Both the position numbers and the translations under genes were made by a program. The notes under the pieces are model-generated. The model had not been told where the DNA came from and searched no databases. It saw only the letters and a list, made by a program, of their open reading frames with translations. Source: Victivallis lenta (GTDB lineage: Bacteria > Verrucomicrobiota > Lentisphaeria > Victivallales > Victivallaceae). From it: a stretch of 64,000 nucleotides of DNA. Location: NCBI RefSeq assembly GCF_009695545.1, contig NZ_VUNS01000023.1, forward strand, positions 17,381 through 81,380, in the 5' to 3' direction. Below, one piece after another: positions 43,430 to 52,094 of the stretch; the first letter of the stretch is position 1, and each line of letters opens with the position of its first letter.

Positions 43430-44386
43430 ATGCTGACCATCCTCCTCCAGCTGGCGGGCGGAACCGCATTTCTCTATTACGGCGCCGACTTCCTGGTGAA
43501 AGGCGGCGTGTCGATCGCAACCCGCTTCGGAGTTTCCGCACTCGTGATCGGCCTGACGCTCGTCGCATTCGCCACAAGCGCGCCGGAGCTCGTGGTCAGC
43601 GTTCAGGCCGCGCTGGCGGGTTCAAGCGACATCAGCATCGGCAACGTGATCGGCTCGAACATCTGCAACATCGCGCTGATCCTCGGACTTTCGGCCGTCA
43701 TCGCGCCGCTTTCGGTGCACAGCAAGGTGCTGCGGTTCGACCTGCCGGTCATGACGGCGGTCACGCTGGCCATGGCAGCGATCGGCCTTCTGCTCGGCGG
43801 CTTCAACCGGCTCACCGGCGCCGTGTTCTTCGCCGGGCTGCTGGCCTACATCGCCTGGAACATCCGCCTTGAGAAGCGCGACGGGAGCGGCGATGCGGAA
43901 ACCGAAATCAGGGAGGAGGTGGAGAACAGCCGGAAATATCCGCTGTGGCTCGCCGCCGCCTTCGTCATCGGCGGCGCCGCCGCCCTCGTTCTCGGCGGCA
44001 AATTCATCGTTGACGGCGCAGTCGGGCTCGGGCGCATGGCGCATCTTTCCGAAGCCGTGATCGGACTCACTATCGTCGCGGTCGGAACCAGTCTGCCCGA
44101 ACTGGCGACCAGCCTGGTCGCCGCCGCACGCGGCGAGCAGGACATCGCGGTCGGCAACGTAGTCGGCTCCAACCTGTTCAACATGCTCGGAATCATGGGA
44201 ATCGCGCCGATGATCCGGCCGGTTTCGGCCGCCGGCATCACTCCGGTCGACTGGGGGATGCTGCTGGTATCGACGCTGCTGCTCGTGCCGTTCATGCACA
44301 CCGGGCGGAAGGTCGTGCGCCGGGAAGGCGCCGTGCTGCTGGCGCTTTACTGCGCATACATCGCATTTCTGGCGGTCAACGCTTGA
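43430..44386 (+). CDS. Na+/Ca2+ exchanger-type antiporter (CaCA family, YrbG-like)
   Basis: A 318-residue membrane protein with about ten helices. Both alpha-repeats are clear: FATSAPELVVSVQAALAGSS with GNVIGSNICNIALIL (residues 45-85) and GTSLPELATSLVAAARGEQD with GNVVGSNLFNMLGIM (about 220-255), whose Glu and Asn residues bind the ion. The acidic loop in the middle is short, as in bacterial homologues. Exports Ca2+ in exchange for Na+ or H+. Follows azoR by 2 bases. Confidence 0.93.
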   Translation: MLTILLQLAGGTAFLYYGADFLVKGGVSIATRFGVSALVIGLTLVAFATSAPELVVSVQAALAGSSDISIGNVIGSNICNIALILGLSAVIAPLSVHSKVLRFDLPVMTAVTLAMAAIGLLLGGFNRLTGAVFFAGLLAYIAWNIRLEKRDGSGDAETEIREEVENSRKYPLWLAAAFVIGGAAALVLGGKFIVDGAVGLGRMAHLSEAVIGLTIVAVGTSLPELATSLVAAARGEQDIAVGNVVGSNLFNMLGIMGIAPMIRPVSAAGITPVDWGMLLVSTLLLVPFMHTGRKVVRREGAVLLALYCAYIAFLAVNA

Positions 44387-44410
44387 CTTTGTCCTGGCCG
44401 GTGCTATCTT
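44383..44410 (+). promoter_or_regulatory. Promoter of the 31-residue gene
   Basis: TTGACT (44383-44388), 16 bases, TATCTT (44405-44410), starting on the stop codon of the exchanger gene. Confidence 0.65.
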
Positions 44411-44442
44411 AAGTTCAACTTCAAAAAAGGAGGGTTACCATT

Positions 44443-44538
44443 ATGAGCAAAAGTCAGGACGCAAAGAAGGAAACCAAGAAGGCCCCCACCAAGACCCTGA
44501 AGGAGAAGCGCGCCGAAAAACGCGCCAAGCGCGGATGA
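44443..44538 (+). CDS. 31-residue lysine-rich small protein
   Basis: MSKSQDAKKETKKAPTKTLK followed by EKRAEKRAKRG: 31 residues, about half Lys/Arg, with no hydrophobic stretch, so soluble and perhaps nucleic-acid or ribosome bound. It has an AAAGGAGGG ribosome site nine bases upstream, its own promoter at 44383 and a strong terminator at 44566, which makes it a real single-gene unit despite its size. Similar short Lys-rich frames occur as hypothetical proteins in other bacteria; I know of no defined function. Confidence 0.8.
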   Translation: MSKSQDAKKETKKAPTKTLKEKRAEKRAKRG

Positions 44539-44565
44539 TTGCGCTCCCGGCCATTCCGTAATTTC

Positions 44566-44601
44566 ACGCATGCCGACACTCAGTCCGGCATGCGTTTTTT
44601 C
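44566..44601 (+). terminator. Rho-independent terminator of the 31-residue gene
   Basis: Perfect 10-bp stem ACGCATGCCG / CGGCATGCGT with a 10-base loop, followed by TTTTT, 27 bases after the stop. Confidence 0.92.
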
Positions 44602-44741
44602 CAGCCGGATCACGATACCGTTTTCTCTCCGATCCGCATCATTGCAATTAAAATCAATACCGGCAGCAGGAAAGTCAGGTCGATTTTTTCTCCCCGTGTT
44701 TCAATCACCGCAAGCAGGAAATCCCAAGAGGAACAGACCGC

Positions 44742-44987
44742 TCACCACACGTTCAACCCAAGAAACAGATATCTCCCGATACGCGGGCGACAAAAGCAAA
44801 GAATCCCGTTTAAAATAAGAAACAGGAAAAGAGAAACAGCGGAAACGATGGATAATAGTGACGGCGCCCCGGCAATGTCCAATCCGAACAGCTTCACATC
44901 CAACGTATCCGTAATGCTTGCCGCAGCAAGCACAAAAAGGATGGCGACGGCGTTGACCCAGAGGATGGTCGGCAACGTTTCTTTCAT
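44742..44987 (-). CDS. Small two-helix membrane protein (hypothetical)
   Basis: 81 residues from ATG 44987, which has GGGAG eight bases upstream. Two hydrophobic helices: LPTILWVNAVAILFVLAAAS and LLSIVSAVSLFLFLILNGIL, with a short polar loop between and a CFCRPRIGRYLF tail. The frame is open to 45128, but that extension reads as spacer and includes an inverted repeat. Function unknown. Confidence 0.6.
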   Translation of the reverse strand: MKETLPTILWVNAVAILFVLAAASITDTLDVKLFGLDIAGAPSLLSIVSAVSLFLFLILNGILCFCRPRIGRYLFLGLNVW

Positions 44988-45060
44988 CTTCGGAACTCCC
45001 TGACTTGCCCCCTTCAATCGCAGCGATTTGCCTGATGAGACGCCGCAGCCTCGGGAGTTC

Positions 45061-45089
45061 TTAGCGAAATGCTGTTGATATTTCGCTAA
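45061..45089. repeat. Inverted repeat TTAGCGAAAT / ATTTCGCTAA
   Basis: Perfect 10-base arms separated by 9 bases, in the interval between the small membrane protein and the calcium ATPase. Arm length and spacing suit a dimeric repressor site or a hairpin; no T-run follows. Confidence 0.6.
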
Positions 45090-45255
45090 AAGCTCAAACA
45101 GTCGCGACGTGTTGCACTCCGTCTTCATAGTGTCGATATGCCGCCCGGCGCGAATTATTAGAATCTCGTTAATTTTCCATTCCGATCTGGAAAAGAACCG
45201 GCGCGGATGTATGTTGTATTAAATTTAAATTCGATCGTATACATCAGGGAAATTC

Positions 45256-48162
45256 ATGAGTGAAAAAAACAGTCGTTCCGCCATCCGTTACCGCGGCCTG
45301 ACCGCCGCCGAAGTGGAAAACAGCCGCCGCCTGCACGGCGAAAACCTGCTGGCTCCCCCCGAACGGGAACCGTGGTACAAACAGTTCCTCGCCAAATTCG
45401 ACGACCCGGTGATCCGGATTCTGATCATCGCCGCCCTGATCTCGACGGCGACCGGCGGCCTGGTCGAAGGAGCCGGCATCGTCATCGCGGTGCTGCTGGC
45501 GACCGGCTTGTCCTTCCTGAACGAATTCCGCGCCGAAAAGGAGTTCGACATTCTGAACAAGGTCAGCGACGATACGCCGGTCAAGGTGATCCGCGACGGT
45601 GAATTCCGCCAGATTCCGAAACGCGAGCTCGTCGTCGGGGACATCCTGTTCCTCGAAAACGGCGAAGAGGCTCCCGCCGACGGCAAGGTGCTCGAGGCGG
45701 TCAATCTGCAGATCGACCAGTCGAAGCTGACCGGGGAATCCGATCCGGCCGTCAAAATCAGCGAGGCGGACGCCGCCGCGCAAGCTCCCGGAGAGGAGAC
45801 TTATCCGCCGTTTCTCGTCCTGCGCGGCACCGCCGCCGTCGAAGGATACGGCTATCTCGAAATCACCGCCGTCGGCGCCGGCACCGAAATCGGCAGAACC
45901 GCCGTCGCCGCGAGCGAAAAAAGCGATACGGAAACCCCTCTGAACCGTCAGCTCGGCCAGCTCGGCAAACTCATCGGGCTGGTCGGTTTCATGATCGCGG
46001 CGATCACGTTCTCGGCGCTCGTTTTCGGCGGCATCGTCTCCGGCTCGCTGGTGCAGAGCGCCGCACAGTGGACCGTTTCCGGGCTGCTCCTCGTCGCGAT
46101 CCTCGTCGCGCTGATTCAGGTCTGGCTGCCGATCGTCTGCGACGGCATCGGGCTCATCAGGGGGCGCTCCCCCCTTCCCGCCGGCCTGCAGAACAAAGGA
46201 TTCAGAAGCTGGCTCGTCTTCCTGCTCGCCGGAATCGCGATCGCCGGGGCGGGACTCGGAATCATGGCGCTCGCCGGAACGCTCCCGGAGGCGGTGCGCG
46301 AGTGGATCGCGCCGGAGGCGCTGCCGAAGTTCGTGACCTTTTTCATGATCGCCGTCACGCTGATCGTCGTCGCGGTCCCGGAAGGGCTCGCCATGAGCGT
46401 GACGCTGAGCCTCGCCTACTCGATGCGCAAGATGACCGCCGCCAACAACCTCGTCCGCAAGATGCACGCGTGCGAAACCATCGGCGCGGCGACCGTGATC
46501 TGCACCGACAAGACCGGCACGCTGACCATGAACCGGATGCACGTGCAGGAGGCGGCTTTCCCGCGGCTCGCGCGGCCGGAAGCGCTCGCCTTCCTCGCCG
46601 TCAATATCGCAGGGAACTCGACCGCGAACCTTTCGCGGGTCGATCCGGCCGATCCGCAGCCCATCGGGAATCCGACCGAAGGTGCGCTGCTTCTCTGGCT
46701 CGATTCGCAGGGAATCGACTACGAATCCGCCCGCGCCTCGTTCGCCATCGACTATCAGTGGACCTTCACGACCGAACGCAAATTCATGGCGACACGCGGA
46801 AGCACGCCGGACGGCGTCCGGCTGCTGCTGGCCAAGGGGGCGCCCGAAATCCTGCTCAATCTCTGCGCAAACTATGAAACCGCCGAAGGAACCGCTCCGC
46901 TCACGGACGCCGTGAAACGCGAACAGCTGGCCGCGCTGAAGGAGTGGCAGTCGCGCGGAATGCGCACGCTCGGCTTTGCATTCCGCGAAAATCCCGGCGG
47001 CAGCGACGAACTCGCCGAGGAAGCGAAAGAACTGACCTGGCTCGGATTCACCGCGATCGCCGACCCGGTCCGTCCGGACGTGCCGGAGGCGATCGGCAGC
47101 TGCTATCGCGCCGGAATTCAGGTCAAGATGGTCACCGGCGACAATCCCGAAACCGCCAAGGAGATCGGCCGTCAGATCCGCCTCTGGAGTGACGGTGAAC
47201 CTGAGCCCGGCGCCATCATGACCGGCGCCGAATTCGACAGCCTCACCGACGAACAGGCGGTCGAAGCCGCGCCGAAGCTGAAAATCATGGCGAGGGCGAG
47301 GCCGAACGACAAGCTCAAGCTCGTCCGCGCCCTGAAGGCCTCCGGGCAGGTGGTTGCGGTCACCGGCGACGGCACGAACGACGCCCCTGCCCTGAACTAT
47401 GCCGACGTCGGCATCGCGATGGGCAAGACCGGCACGTCGGTCGCCAAGGAGGCCGCCGACATCATCCTGCTCGACGACTCGTTCGGCAGCATCGTGAACG
47501 CGGTCATGTGGGGGAGATCGCTCTACCGCAACATCCAGCGGTTCATATTGTTCCAGCTGACGGTCAACGTGGTGGCGCTGACCATTGCGATGGTCGGGCC
47601 GTTTATCGGCGTCGATCTTCCGCTCACGGTGATCCAGATGCTGTGGGTGAATCTGATCATGGATACATTCGCGGCACTCGCGCTTGCGACGGAGCCGCCC
47701 GATCCGAAAGTCATGAACCGGCCGCCGCGCAAAAACAGCGCTTTCATCGTGACGCCGGCCATGTGGCGCGGCATCTTCGGCGGGGCGGCCGTTTTCCTCG
47801 CGGCGCTGATCGGGCTGCTGCTCCATATCAAACACCTCGGGCTGGAGGAAAATTCGACGGCAGGCAATCACTGGCTCACGGTCTTCTTCTGCGTCTTTGT
47901 CATGCTGCAGTTCTGGAATCTCTTCAACGCGAAATGCTTCGGAACGGGGGAATCGGTCTTCCGGCACCTGGCGGACAATCGCTCGTTCACGCTGATCACG
48001 GCAGGAATCCTTATCGGGCAGATCGTCATGGTGCAGTTCGGCGGCCGTGTATTCCGGACCACGCCGCTCGGCATCGTCGAATGGGTGACGATCATCGCGG
48101 CCACCAGCCTGATCGTCTGGGGAGGCGAACTCTTCCGCCTGCTCCGCCGCAGGCAGAGGTGA
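45256..48162 (+). CDS. Calcium-transporting P-type ATPase (PMCA/SERCA-like)
   Basis: A 968-residue P2-type cation ATPase. Actuator QIDQSKLTGESDP near 155; M4 motif AVPEGLAMSVTLSL near 375; phosphorylation site CTDKTGTLTMN with Asp near 417; nucleotide domain KGAPEILL near 530; hinge VTGDGTNDAPALNYAD near 707; C-terminal six-helix cation ATPase domain. The VPEGL motif and the acidic/Asn residues of M6 (LWVNLIMDTFAALALATEPP) suit Ca2+. Between M2 and M4 there is an extra hydrophobic pair (about 235-330) typical of the PMCA-type subgroup. It pumps Ca2+ out of the cytoplasm. ATG 45256 has AGGGA five bases upstream. Near the CaCA exchanger, so two calcium exporters lie within 5 kb. Confidence 0.95.
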   Translation: MSEKNSRSAIRYRGLTAAEVENSRRLHGENLLAPPEREPWYKQFLAKFDDPVIRILIIAALISTATGGLVEGAGIVIAVLLATGLSFLNEFRAEKEFDILNKVSDDTPVKVIRDGEFRQIPKRELVVGDILFLENGEEAPADGKVLEAVNLQIDQSKLTGESDPAVKISEADAAAQAPGEETYPPFLVLRGTAAVEGYGYLEITAVGAGTEIGRTAVAASEKSDTETPLNRQLGQLGKLIGLVGFMIAAITFSALVFGGIVSGSLVQSAAQWTVSGLLLVAILVALIQVWLPIVCDGIGLIRGRSPLPAGLQNKGFRSWLVFLLAGIAIAGAGLGIMALAGTLPEAVREWIAPEALPKFVTFFMIAVTLIVVAVPEGLAMSVTLSLAYSMRKMTAANNLVRKMHACETIGAATVICTDKTGTLTMNRMHVQEAAFPRLARPEALAFLAVNIAGNSTANLSRVDPADPQPIGNPTEGALLLWLDSQGIDYESARASFAIDYQWTFTTERKFMATRGSTPDGVRLLLAKGAPEILLNLCANYETAEGTAPLTDAVKREQLAALKEWQSRGMRTLGFAFRENPGGSDELAEEAKELTWLGFTAIADPVRPDVPEAIGSCYRAGIQVKMVTGDNPETAKEIGRQIRLWSDGEPEPGAIMTGAEFDSLTDEQAVEAAPKLKIMARARPNDKLKLVRALKASGQVVAVTGDGTNDAPALNYADVGIAMGKTGTSVAKEAADIILLDDSFGSIVNAVMWGRSLYRNIQRFILFQLTVNVVALTIAMVGPFIGVDLPLTVIQMLWVNLIMDTFAALALATEPPDPKVMNRPPRKNSAFIVTPAMWRGIFGGAAVFLAALIGLLLHIKHLGLEENSTAGNHWLTVFFCVFVMLQFWNLFNAKCFGTGESVFRHLADNRSFTLITAGILIGQIVMVQFGGRVFRTTPLGIVEWVTIIAATSLIVWGGELFRLLRRRQR

Positions 48163-48243
48163 ACGCAGGACAGGCGGCGCGCCCCTCCGGGGACGCCGCC
48201 CGCAGGCCCGGCACGCGGACGCTCATGCAGATGTGACCTGCCG

Positions 48244-48990
48244 CTATCGGAGCAGTTCGGAGATCGACCGCGCGGCGGCCGTCACCTGCGCGGCAATGCA
48301 CTCCTGCCCGTCCCGCAGATACAGCTCGGAGCCGGAGACGCTGACCGCACCCGCCACCCCGCCGAGTGAATCGAAAACGGGCGCCGCCACGCAGAAAACC
48401 CCCGGTTCGTGTTCGCAGTCATCCACCGCATAGCCGCGGCAGCGGATTCCGGCAAGCTCCGTCTCAAGCTCTTCCCGGCCGGTAATCGTCTTCGGCGTGC
48501 AGGCGGTGAACACAATCTCAGCCAGCAGCCTCCCGCGTTCCGCCTCGGGCAGAAACGCGAGGATCGCCTTGCCGACCCCGGTGCAGTAAAGCGGACCGGT
48601 ATTGCCGATCATCGACCCCATGCGGACCGGCCGGCTCCCTTCCACCTTGTCGATATAAACCACGCTCCCGCCGCGCCGCTCGGCCAGGTGAACCGTCTCA
48701 CAGGTCGCTTCCGACAGCGCGGCCAGCAGCGGATGCGCAAGGCGCGACAGCGGGTTCTGCCGCATGGCCGCATTGCCGAGCCGGATCAGAGCGCCGCCGA
48801 GCGTGTATACCCCGTCGGCGTTGCGCAGAAAACCGCGTTCAGCCAGAAACTTCAACTGCCGGAACACCGTGCTGACCGGCAGCCCGAGCGTTTCGGCGAT
48901 CTCTTTTCCCCGCAGCCCGTTCCGGCTCCGGCCCACCAGCTCGAGCAGCTCGAGCCCCTTGCCTATCGTTTTTTCACCGTCTTTTGCCAT
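48244..48990 (-). CDS. IclR-family transcriptional regulator (KdgR-like)
   Basis: A 248-residue regulator: N-terminal winged helix (about 10-70, LRGKEIAETLGLPVSTVFRQ) and C-terminal IclR effector domain with GSMIGNTGPLYCTGVGKAIL and CEHEPGVFCVAAPVFDSLGG. It diverges from the KDG kinase/KDPG aldolase operon, as KdgR does in enterobacteria and other groups, so 2-keto-3-deoxygluconate is the likely ligand. A perfect 18-bp palindrome between the genes is the probable operator. Confidence 0.9.
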   Translation of the reverse strand: MAKDGEKTIGKGLELLELVGRSRNGLRGKEIAETLGLPVSTVFRQLKFLAERGFLRNADGVYTLGGALIRLGNAAMRQNPLSRLAHPLLAALSEATCETVHLAERRGGSVVYIDKVEGSRPVRMGSMIGNTGPLYCTGVGKAILAFLPEAERGRLLAEIVFTACTPKTITGREELETELAGIRCRGYAVDDCEHEPGVFCVAAPVFDSLGGVAGAVSVSGSELYLRDGQECIAAQVTAAARSISELLR

Positions 48991-49062
48991 ATCTTTACTT
49001 TACTGCTTTTTTTCCGTTTTTCAATTTGCATCCGGTGAGATTGCCGCTTATATTAAAATATA

Positions 49063-49080
49063 ATGAGAATATATTCTCAT
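49063..49080. promoter_or_regulatory. 18-bp palindrome, probable IclR/KdgR operator
   Basis: ATGAGAATATATTCTCAT is perfectly symmetric and ends on a TATAAT (49080-49085) that is a likely -10 box for kdgK. Bound protein would cover the core promoter of the kinase operon and lie 73 bases upstream of the iclR-type start. Confidence 0.75.
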
Positions 49081-49111
49081 ATAATAAGAATAACTAACAG
49101 AGGATGTCACC

Positions 49112-50212
49112 ATGCGGGAAACATGTATCGCGGGATTCGGGGAAGTCATGCTGCGGCTCTGTCCGCCGGGGAGGAAACGGTTCATGCAGAGCCTGCCGGG
49201 AACGCTGGACGCGACCTACGGCGGCGGAGAAGCGAACGTCTGCGCGTCTCTGGCCATGCTCGGGACGCCGTCGCGCTACCTGACCGCGCTGCCGCCGAAT
49301 CCGGTCGCACAGGCATTTGCGGCCGAACTGCGCGGCCTCGGAGTCGACGTCGGCCGCATCACCTGGAATCCGAAGGGGCGCATGGGAGTCTACTATGCCG
49401 AGCACGGCGCGGCACAGCGCGGTTCGAACGTGGTCTACGACCGCGAAGGCTCCACGATTTCTCTGCTCGGGCCGGAGGACTACGACTTCGCCGCGATGCT
49501 TGACGGCGTCGGGCATCTCCACATCACCGGCATTACTCCGTCGCTCAGCGAAAACGCCTTCGCATCGACGCTCGCGCTGGTCGAAGCCGCGTCGGAACGC
49601 GGCATCGTGATCTCCTGCGATCTGAACTTCCGCAAAAAGCTCTGGAAATGGCGTCCCGGGACCGCCCCCCGCGAGCTGGCCGCCGAGTGCATGGGCAGGA
49701 TCGTTCCCTTCGTCGACTGGATCATCTGCAACGAGGAGGATGCCTCCGACGTCTTCGGCATCCGGGCCGACGCCACCGAGATCGAGGCCGGCAAGCTCAA
49801 CATCGGCGGCTACCGCGATGTGGCGAAACTGCTGCTCGAACGTTTCCCGAAAGCGTCCAGGGTCGCCGTCACGCTGCGCGAAAGCATCTCGGCCGACCAT
49901 AACAACTGGGGAGCAATGCTGTACGACCGCGCTGCGGACCGTGCCTTTTTCGCACCGCTCGACCCGGACGGCAATTATGCGCCGTATGAAATCCGCAACA
50001 TCGTCGACCGTTTCGGCGGCGGCGACTCCTTCGGGGCCGGACTCATTCACGCGCTTTACAGCGAAGAGTACGCCGAGCCGCAGCAGGCGATCCGGTTCGC
50101 GGCGGCGGCCAGCTGCCTCAAACACACGATTTCCGGCGATTACAACTATACGACCCATGCCGAGGCGGCCGCGCTCATGAACGGCTCCGGTTCGGGCCGG
50201 GTGGCGAGGTGA
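49112..50212 (+). CDS. kdgK: 2-dehydro-3-deoxygluconokinase (PfkB family)
   Basis: A 366-residue sugar kinase. GFGEVMLRLCPPGRKRF at the start and GGGEANVCASLAMLG (about 37-50) are the sugar-binding PfkB motif; DLNFRKKLW (about 170) contacts the phosphate side; GGGDSFGAGLIHALYSEEYA (about 303) carries the catalytic base Asp. It phosphorylates 2-keto-3-deoxygluconate to KDPG, the substrate of the next gene. ATG 49112 has AGAGGA about 7 bases upstream. Four bases separate its stop from kdgA. Confidence 0.93.
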   Translation: MRETCIAGFGEVMLRLCPPGRKRFMQSLPGTLDATYGGGEANVCASLAMLGTPSRYLTALPPNPVAQAFAAELRGLGVDVGRITWNPKGRMGVYYAEHGAAQRGSNVVYDREGSTISLLGPEDYDFAAMLDGVGHLHITGITPSLSENAFASTLALVEAASERGIVISCDLNFRKKLWKWRPGTAPRELAAECMGRIVPFVDWIICNEEDASDVFGIRADATEIEAGKLNIGGYRDVAKLLLERFPKASRVAVTLRESISADHNNWGAMLYDRAADRAFFAPLDPDGNYAPYEIRNIVDRFGGGDSFGAGLIHALYSEEYAEPQQAIRFAAAASCLKHTISGDYNYTTHAEAAALMNGSGSGRVAR

Positions 50213-50216
50213 GAAA

Positions 50217-50828
50217 ATGACCTTTCAACAGCAATGCGAACGCTGTCCCGTCGTCGCGATCCTGCGCGGCATCACGCCGGACGAAATTACGGATGTCTGC
50301 GAAACGCTCCGGGAAGCCGGAATCCGGCTCCTCGAAGTGCCGCTGAACTCGCCGGACGCCCTCGAGAGCATCCGGCGCGCCGCGCGGGAATACCACGCCG
50401 GAACGGAACTGCTGATCGGCGCCGGAACCGTCCTCACCCCGGCAGCGGTCCGCGAAGTGGCAGAGGCGGGAGGGCGCTTCATCATCTCGCCGGATACGAA
50501 TCCCGAAGTCATCCGCGAAACGAAACGCCTCGGGCTTGTCTCCATGCCGGGCTTCTTCACCGCGACCGAGGCGTTCGCCGCCCTGCGGGCCGGAGCCGAC
50601 TGCCTGAAACTCTTTCCGGCCGGCGCTCTCGGTCCCGGCTATGTGAAGGACCTGAAGGCGGTGATCAAGGCGCCGATCATGGCGGTCGGCGGCGTCGATA
50701 CGGCCAATGCGGCGGACTTCCTGAAAGTCTGCGCCGGAATCGGCGTCGGCTCGGCACTCTACAAGCCCGGCAAACCGCTCTCCGCCATCGCGGAAGACGC
50801 CCGGCGCTTTACCGCTTCCGCCCGGTAA
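50217..50828 (+). CDS. kdgA: KDPG / 4-hydroxy-2-oxoglutarate aldolase
   Basis: A 203-residue class I aldolase that cleaves KDPG to pyruvate and glyceraldehyde 3-phosphate. Schiff-base Lys in DCLKLFPAGALGP near residue 129, catalytic Glu region VVAILRGITPDEI at the start, and phosphate loop MAVGGVDTANAADFL near 160. Co-transcribed with kdgK, completing the lower pathway of uronate (pectin or alginate type) breakdown. A strong terminator follows. Confidence 0.95.
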   Translation: MTFQQQCERCPVVAILRGITPDEITDVCETLREAGIRLLEVPLNSPDALESIRRAAREYHAGTELLIGAGTVLTPAAVREVAEAGGRFIISPDTNPEVIRETKRLGLVSMPGFFTATEAFAALRAGADCLKLFPAGALGPGYVKDLKAVIKAPIMAVGGVDTANAADFLKVCAGIGVGSALYKPGKPLSAIAEDARRFTASAR

Positions 50829-50833
50829 TGCAG

Positions 50834-50875
50834 GAGCCGGAACCCCAAGGGGCTTTTGCCGTTCCGGCTCTTTTT
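50834..50875 (+). terminator. Rho-independent terminator of the kdgK-kdgA operon
   Basis: GAGCCGGAAC paired with GTTCCGGCTC (10 bp) around a 17-base loop, followed by TTTTTC, six bases after the aldolase stop. Confidence 0.92.
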
Positions 50876-50978
50876 CGCTCCGGCCGATTTGACAGAAGCC
50901 GGAGCATGCACTATACTAACACGAAAGCGGGGAAAACGCGGGAGGAGACGGGTCGAATCAAAATCAAAGGACAATCCC

Positions 50979-52094
50979 GTGAAAAAGAAAAGCAGGAAAC
51001 CGGAGGATGCCGCCCGCTCTGCAATGCCCTTTCCGATCCGGGCAGTTTTTCGCCGCCCCAGAATCATATTCCGTCTCTCCCTCACTCTCAGTATTTCCGC
51101 AGCGGCAGCGGCAGGCATTTATTTCTGCACGCCCGGGCCGGACCGGCCCCATAACGTTCCGCAACAGGCTGTTGCAATCGGAAACAACCACCGGGTGAAT
51201 CAGAACGGGACCTACTTCGAATTCCGCCGGGAACCGCAATCTCCCGCCCCCTCCCCCGTTTCGGAACCTCCTCCCGCCGGCTTTCCGAATTTGCGAAACC
51301 TTCTGCCGAAGAACGACCGGCTCGCACTGGCGGCCGGACACGGCAACCGGGTGAATCAAGGCGGAATATATATCGAATATCATGCGGAGACTCCGCTATT
51401 CCGGCCCGTTTCCGCCTCCCTGATCGAAATTCAGCAAAACGGAGTTGTCAGGGAAACATTCGAGGCATGGAAACTGCTCCGCGACCGGAGCGCCGCCCAA
51501 CCGGAAGAGGAGGTCTGCAGCTATGAACAGGCCGTTGCCGATCTGCAGCAACTGGCCGGCTTCTTATGCGACAGGCCGGAAATCGGAGATTACGAATTCA
51601 ACCGACTGTTCACCTGGTTTGTCCAGCATCGCGCAAGCCGGAGTCACTGGCCGGTCAGCCGGCTCGCAAGCCTGCTGGAGGAGCGGGTGAAGAACGAACG
51701 GGCCGCCCCGGACTGGGAAGAGCGCCTGACCGGCTTTCTCTGCTCGATCCGCTCCGACCGCAGGGTGGCCGGACTCGTTTTCGACACGCTGACCCGGGAA
51801 CAGCTCTCCGGCAGACGAACCATGCTGACCGGCAGACTAACCCGGCAGATCGTCCGCCGGGAGCTCTATCGTCTGATGGAACAAGCCGGGGTAATTCCTC
51901 ACAAAAGCAACAAAATGTCCGGCGTCGTGGAGATTTTGGTCGTAGGCGACCACGGCTCCCCGGCCTGGCGTTTCGGCAATTACGGCCGAAAGATCGAAAC
52001 GGCAGTCGAGTTGCGCGAAAAAAGCGGCACCCCCCGCATTGTCAGGGAGGCCGATTTCTTCCGTGTTCTGGATGAACTCATCAGGGAGCGGTGA
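50979..52094 (+). CDS. Membrane-anchored hypothetical protein with paired RVNQ repeats
   Basis: 371 residues from GTG 50979, which has AAAGGA eight bases upstream; the frame to 50856 overlaps the preceding terminator. A basic N-terminus precedes one membrane segment (IIFRLSLTLSISAAAAAGIY, about 33-52), so most of it is outside the cytoplasmic membrane. Then two copies of a short repeat, NNHRVNQNGTYFEFRRE (about 70) and HGNRVNQGGIYIEYHAE (about 120), separated by a Pro-rich stretch. The rest is helical and charged with no motif I know. It stands alone between the kdg terminator and the GNAT gene. Confidence 0.68.
   Translation: MKKKSRKPEDAARSAMPFPIRAVFRRPRIIFRLSLTLSISAAAAAGIYFCTPGPDRPHNVPQQAVAIGNNHRVNQNGTYFEFRREPQSPAPSPVSEPPPAGFPNLRNLLPKNDRLALAAGHGNRVNQGGIYIEYHAETPLFRPVSASLIEIQQNGVVRETFEAWKLLRDRSAAQPEEEVCSYEQAVADLQQLAGFLCDRPEIGDYEFNRLFTWFVQHRASRSHWPVSRLASLLEERVKNERAAPDWEERLTGFLCSIRSDRRVAGLVFDTLTREQLSGRRTMLTGRLTRQIVRRELYRLMEQAGVIPHKSNKMSGVVEILVVGDHGSPAWRFGNYGRKIETAVELREKSGTPRIVREADFFRVLDELIRER

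Noticed and set aside
45244..47967. 907-codon frame opposite the calcium ATPase
   Set aside because: Antisense shadow; highly charged with no recognisable domain, while the sense frame has all P-type ATPase motifs.
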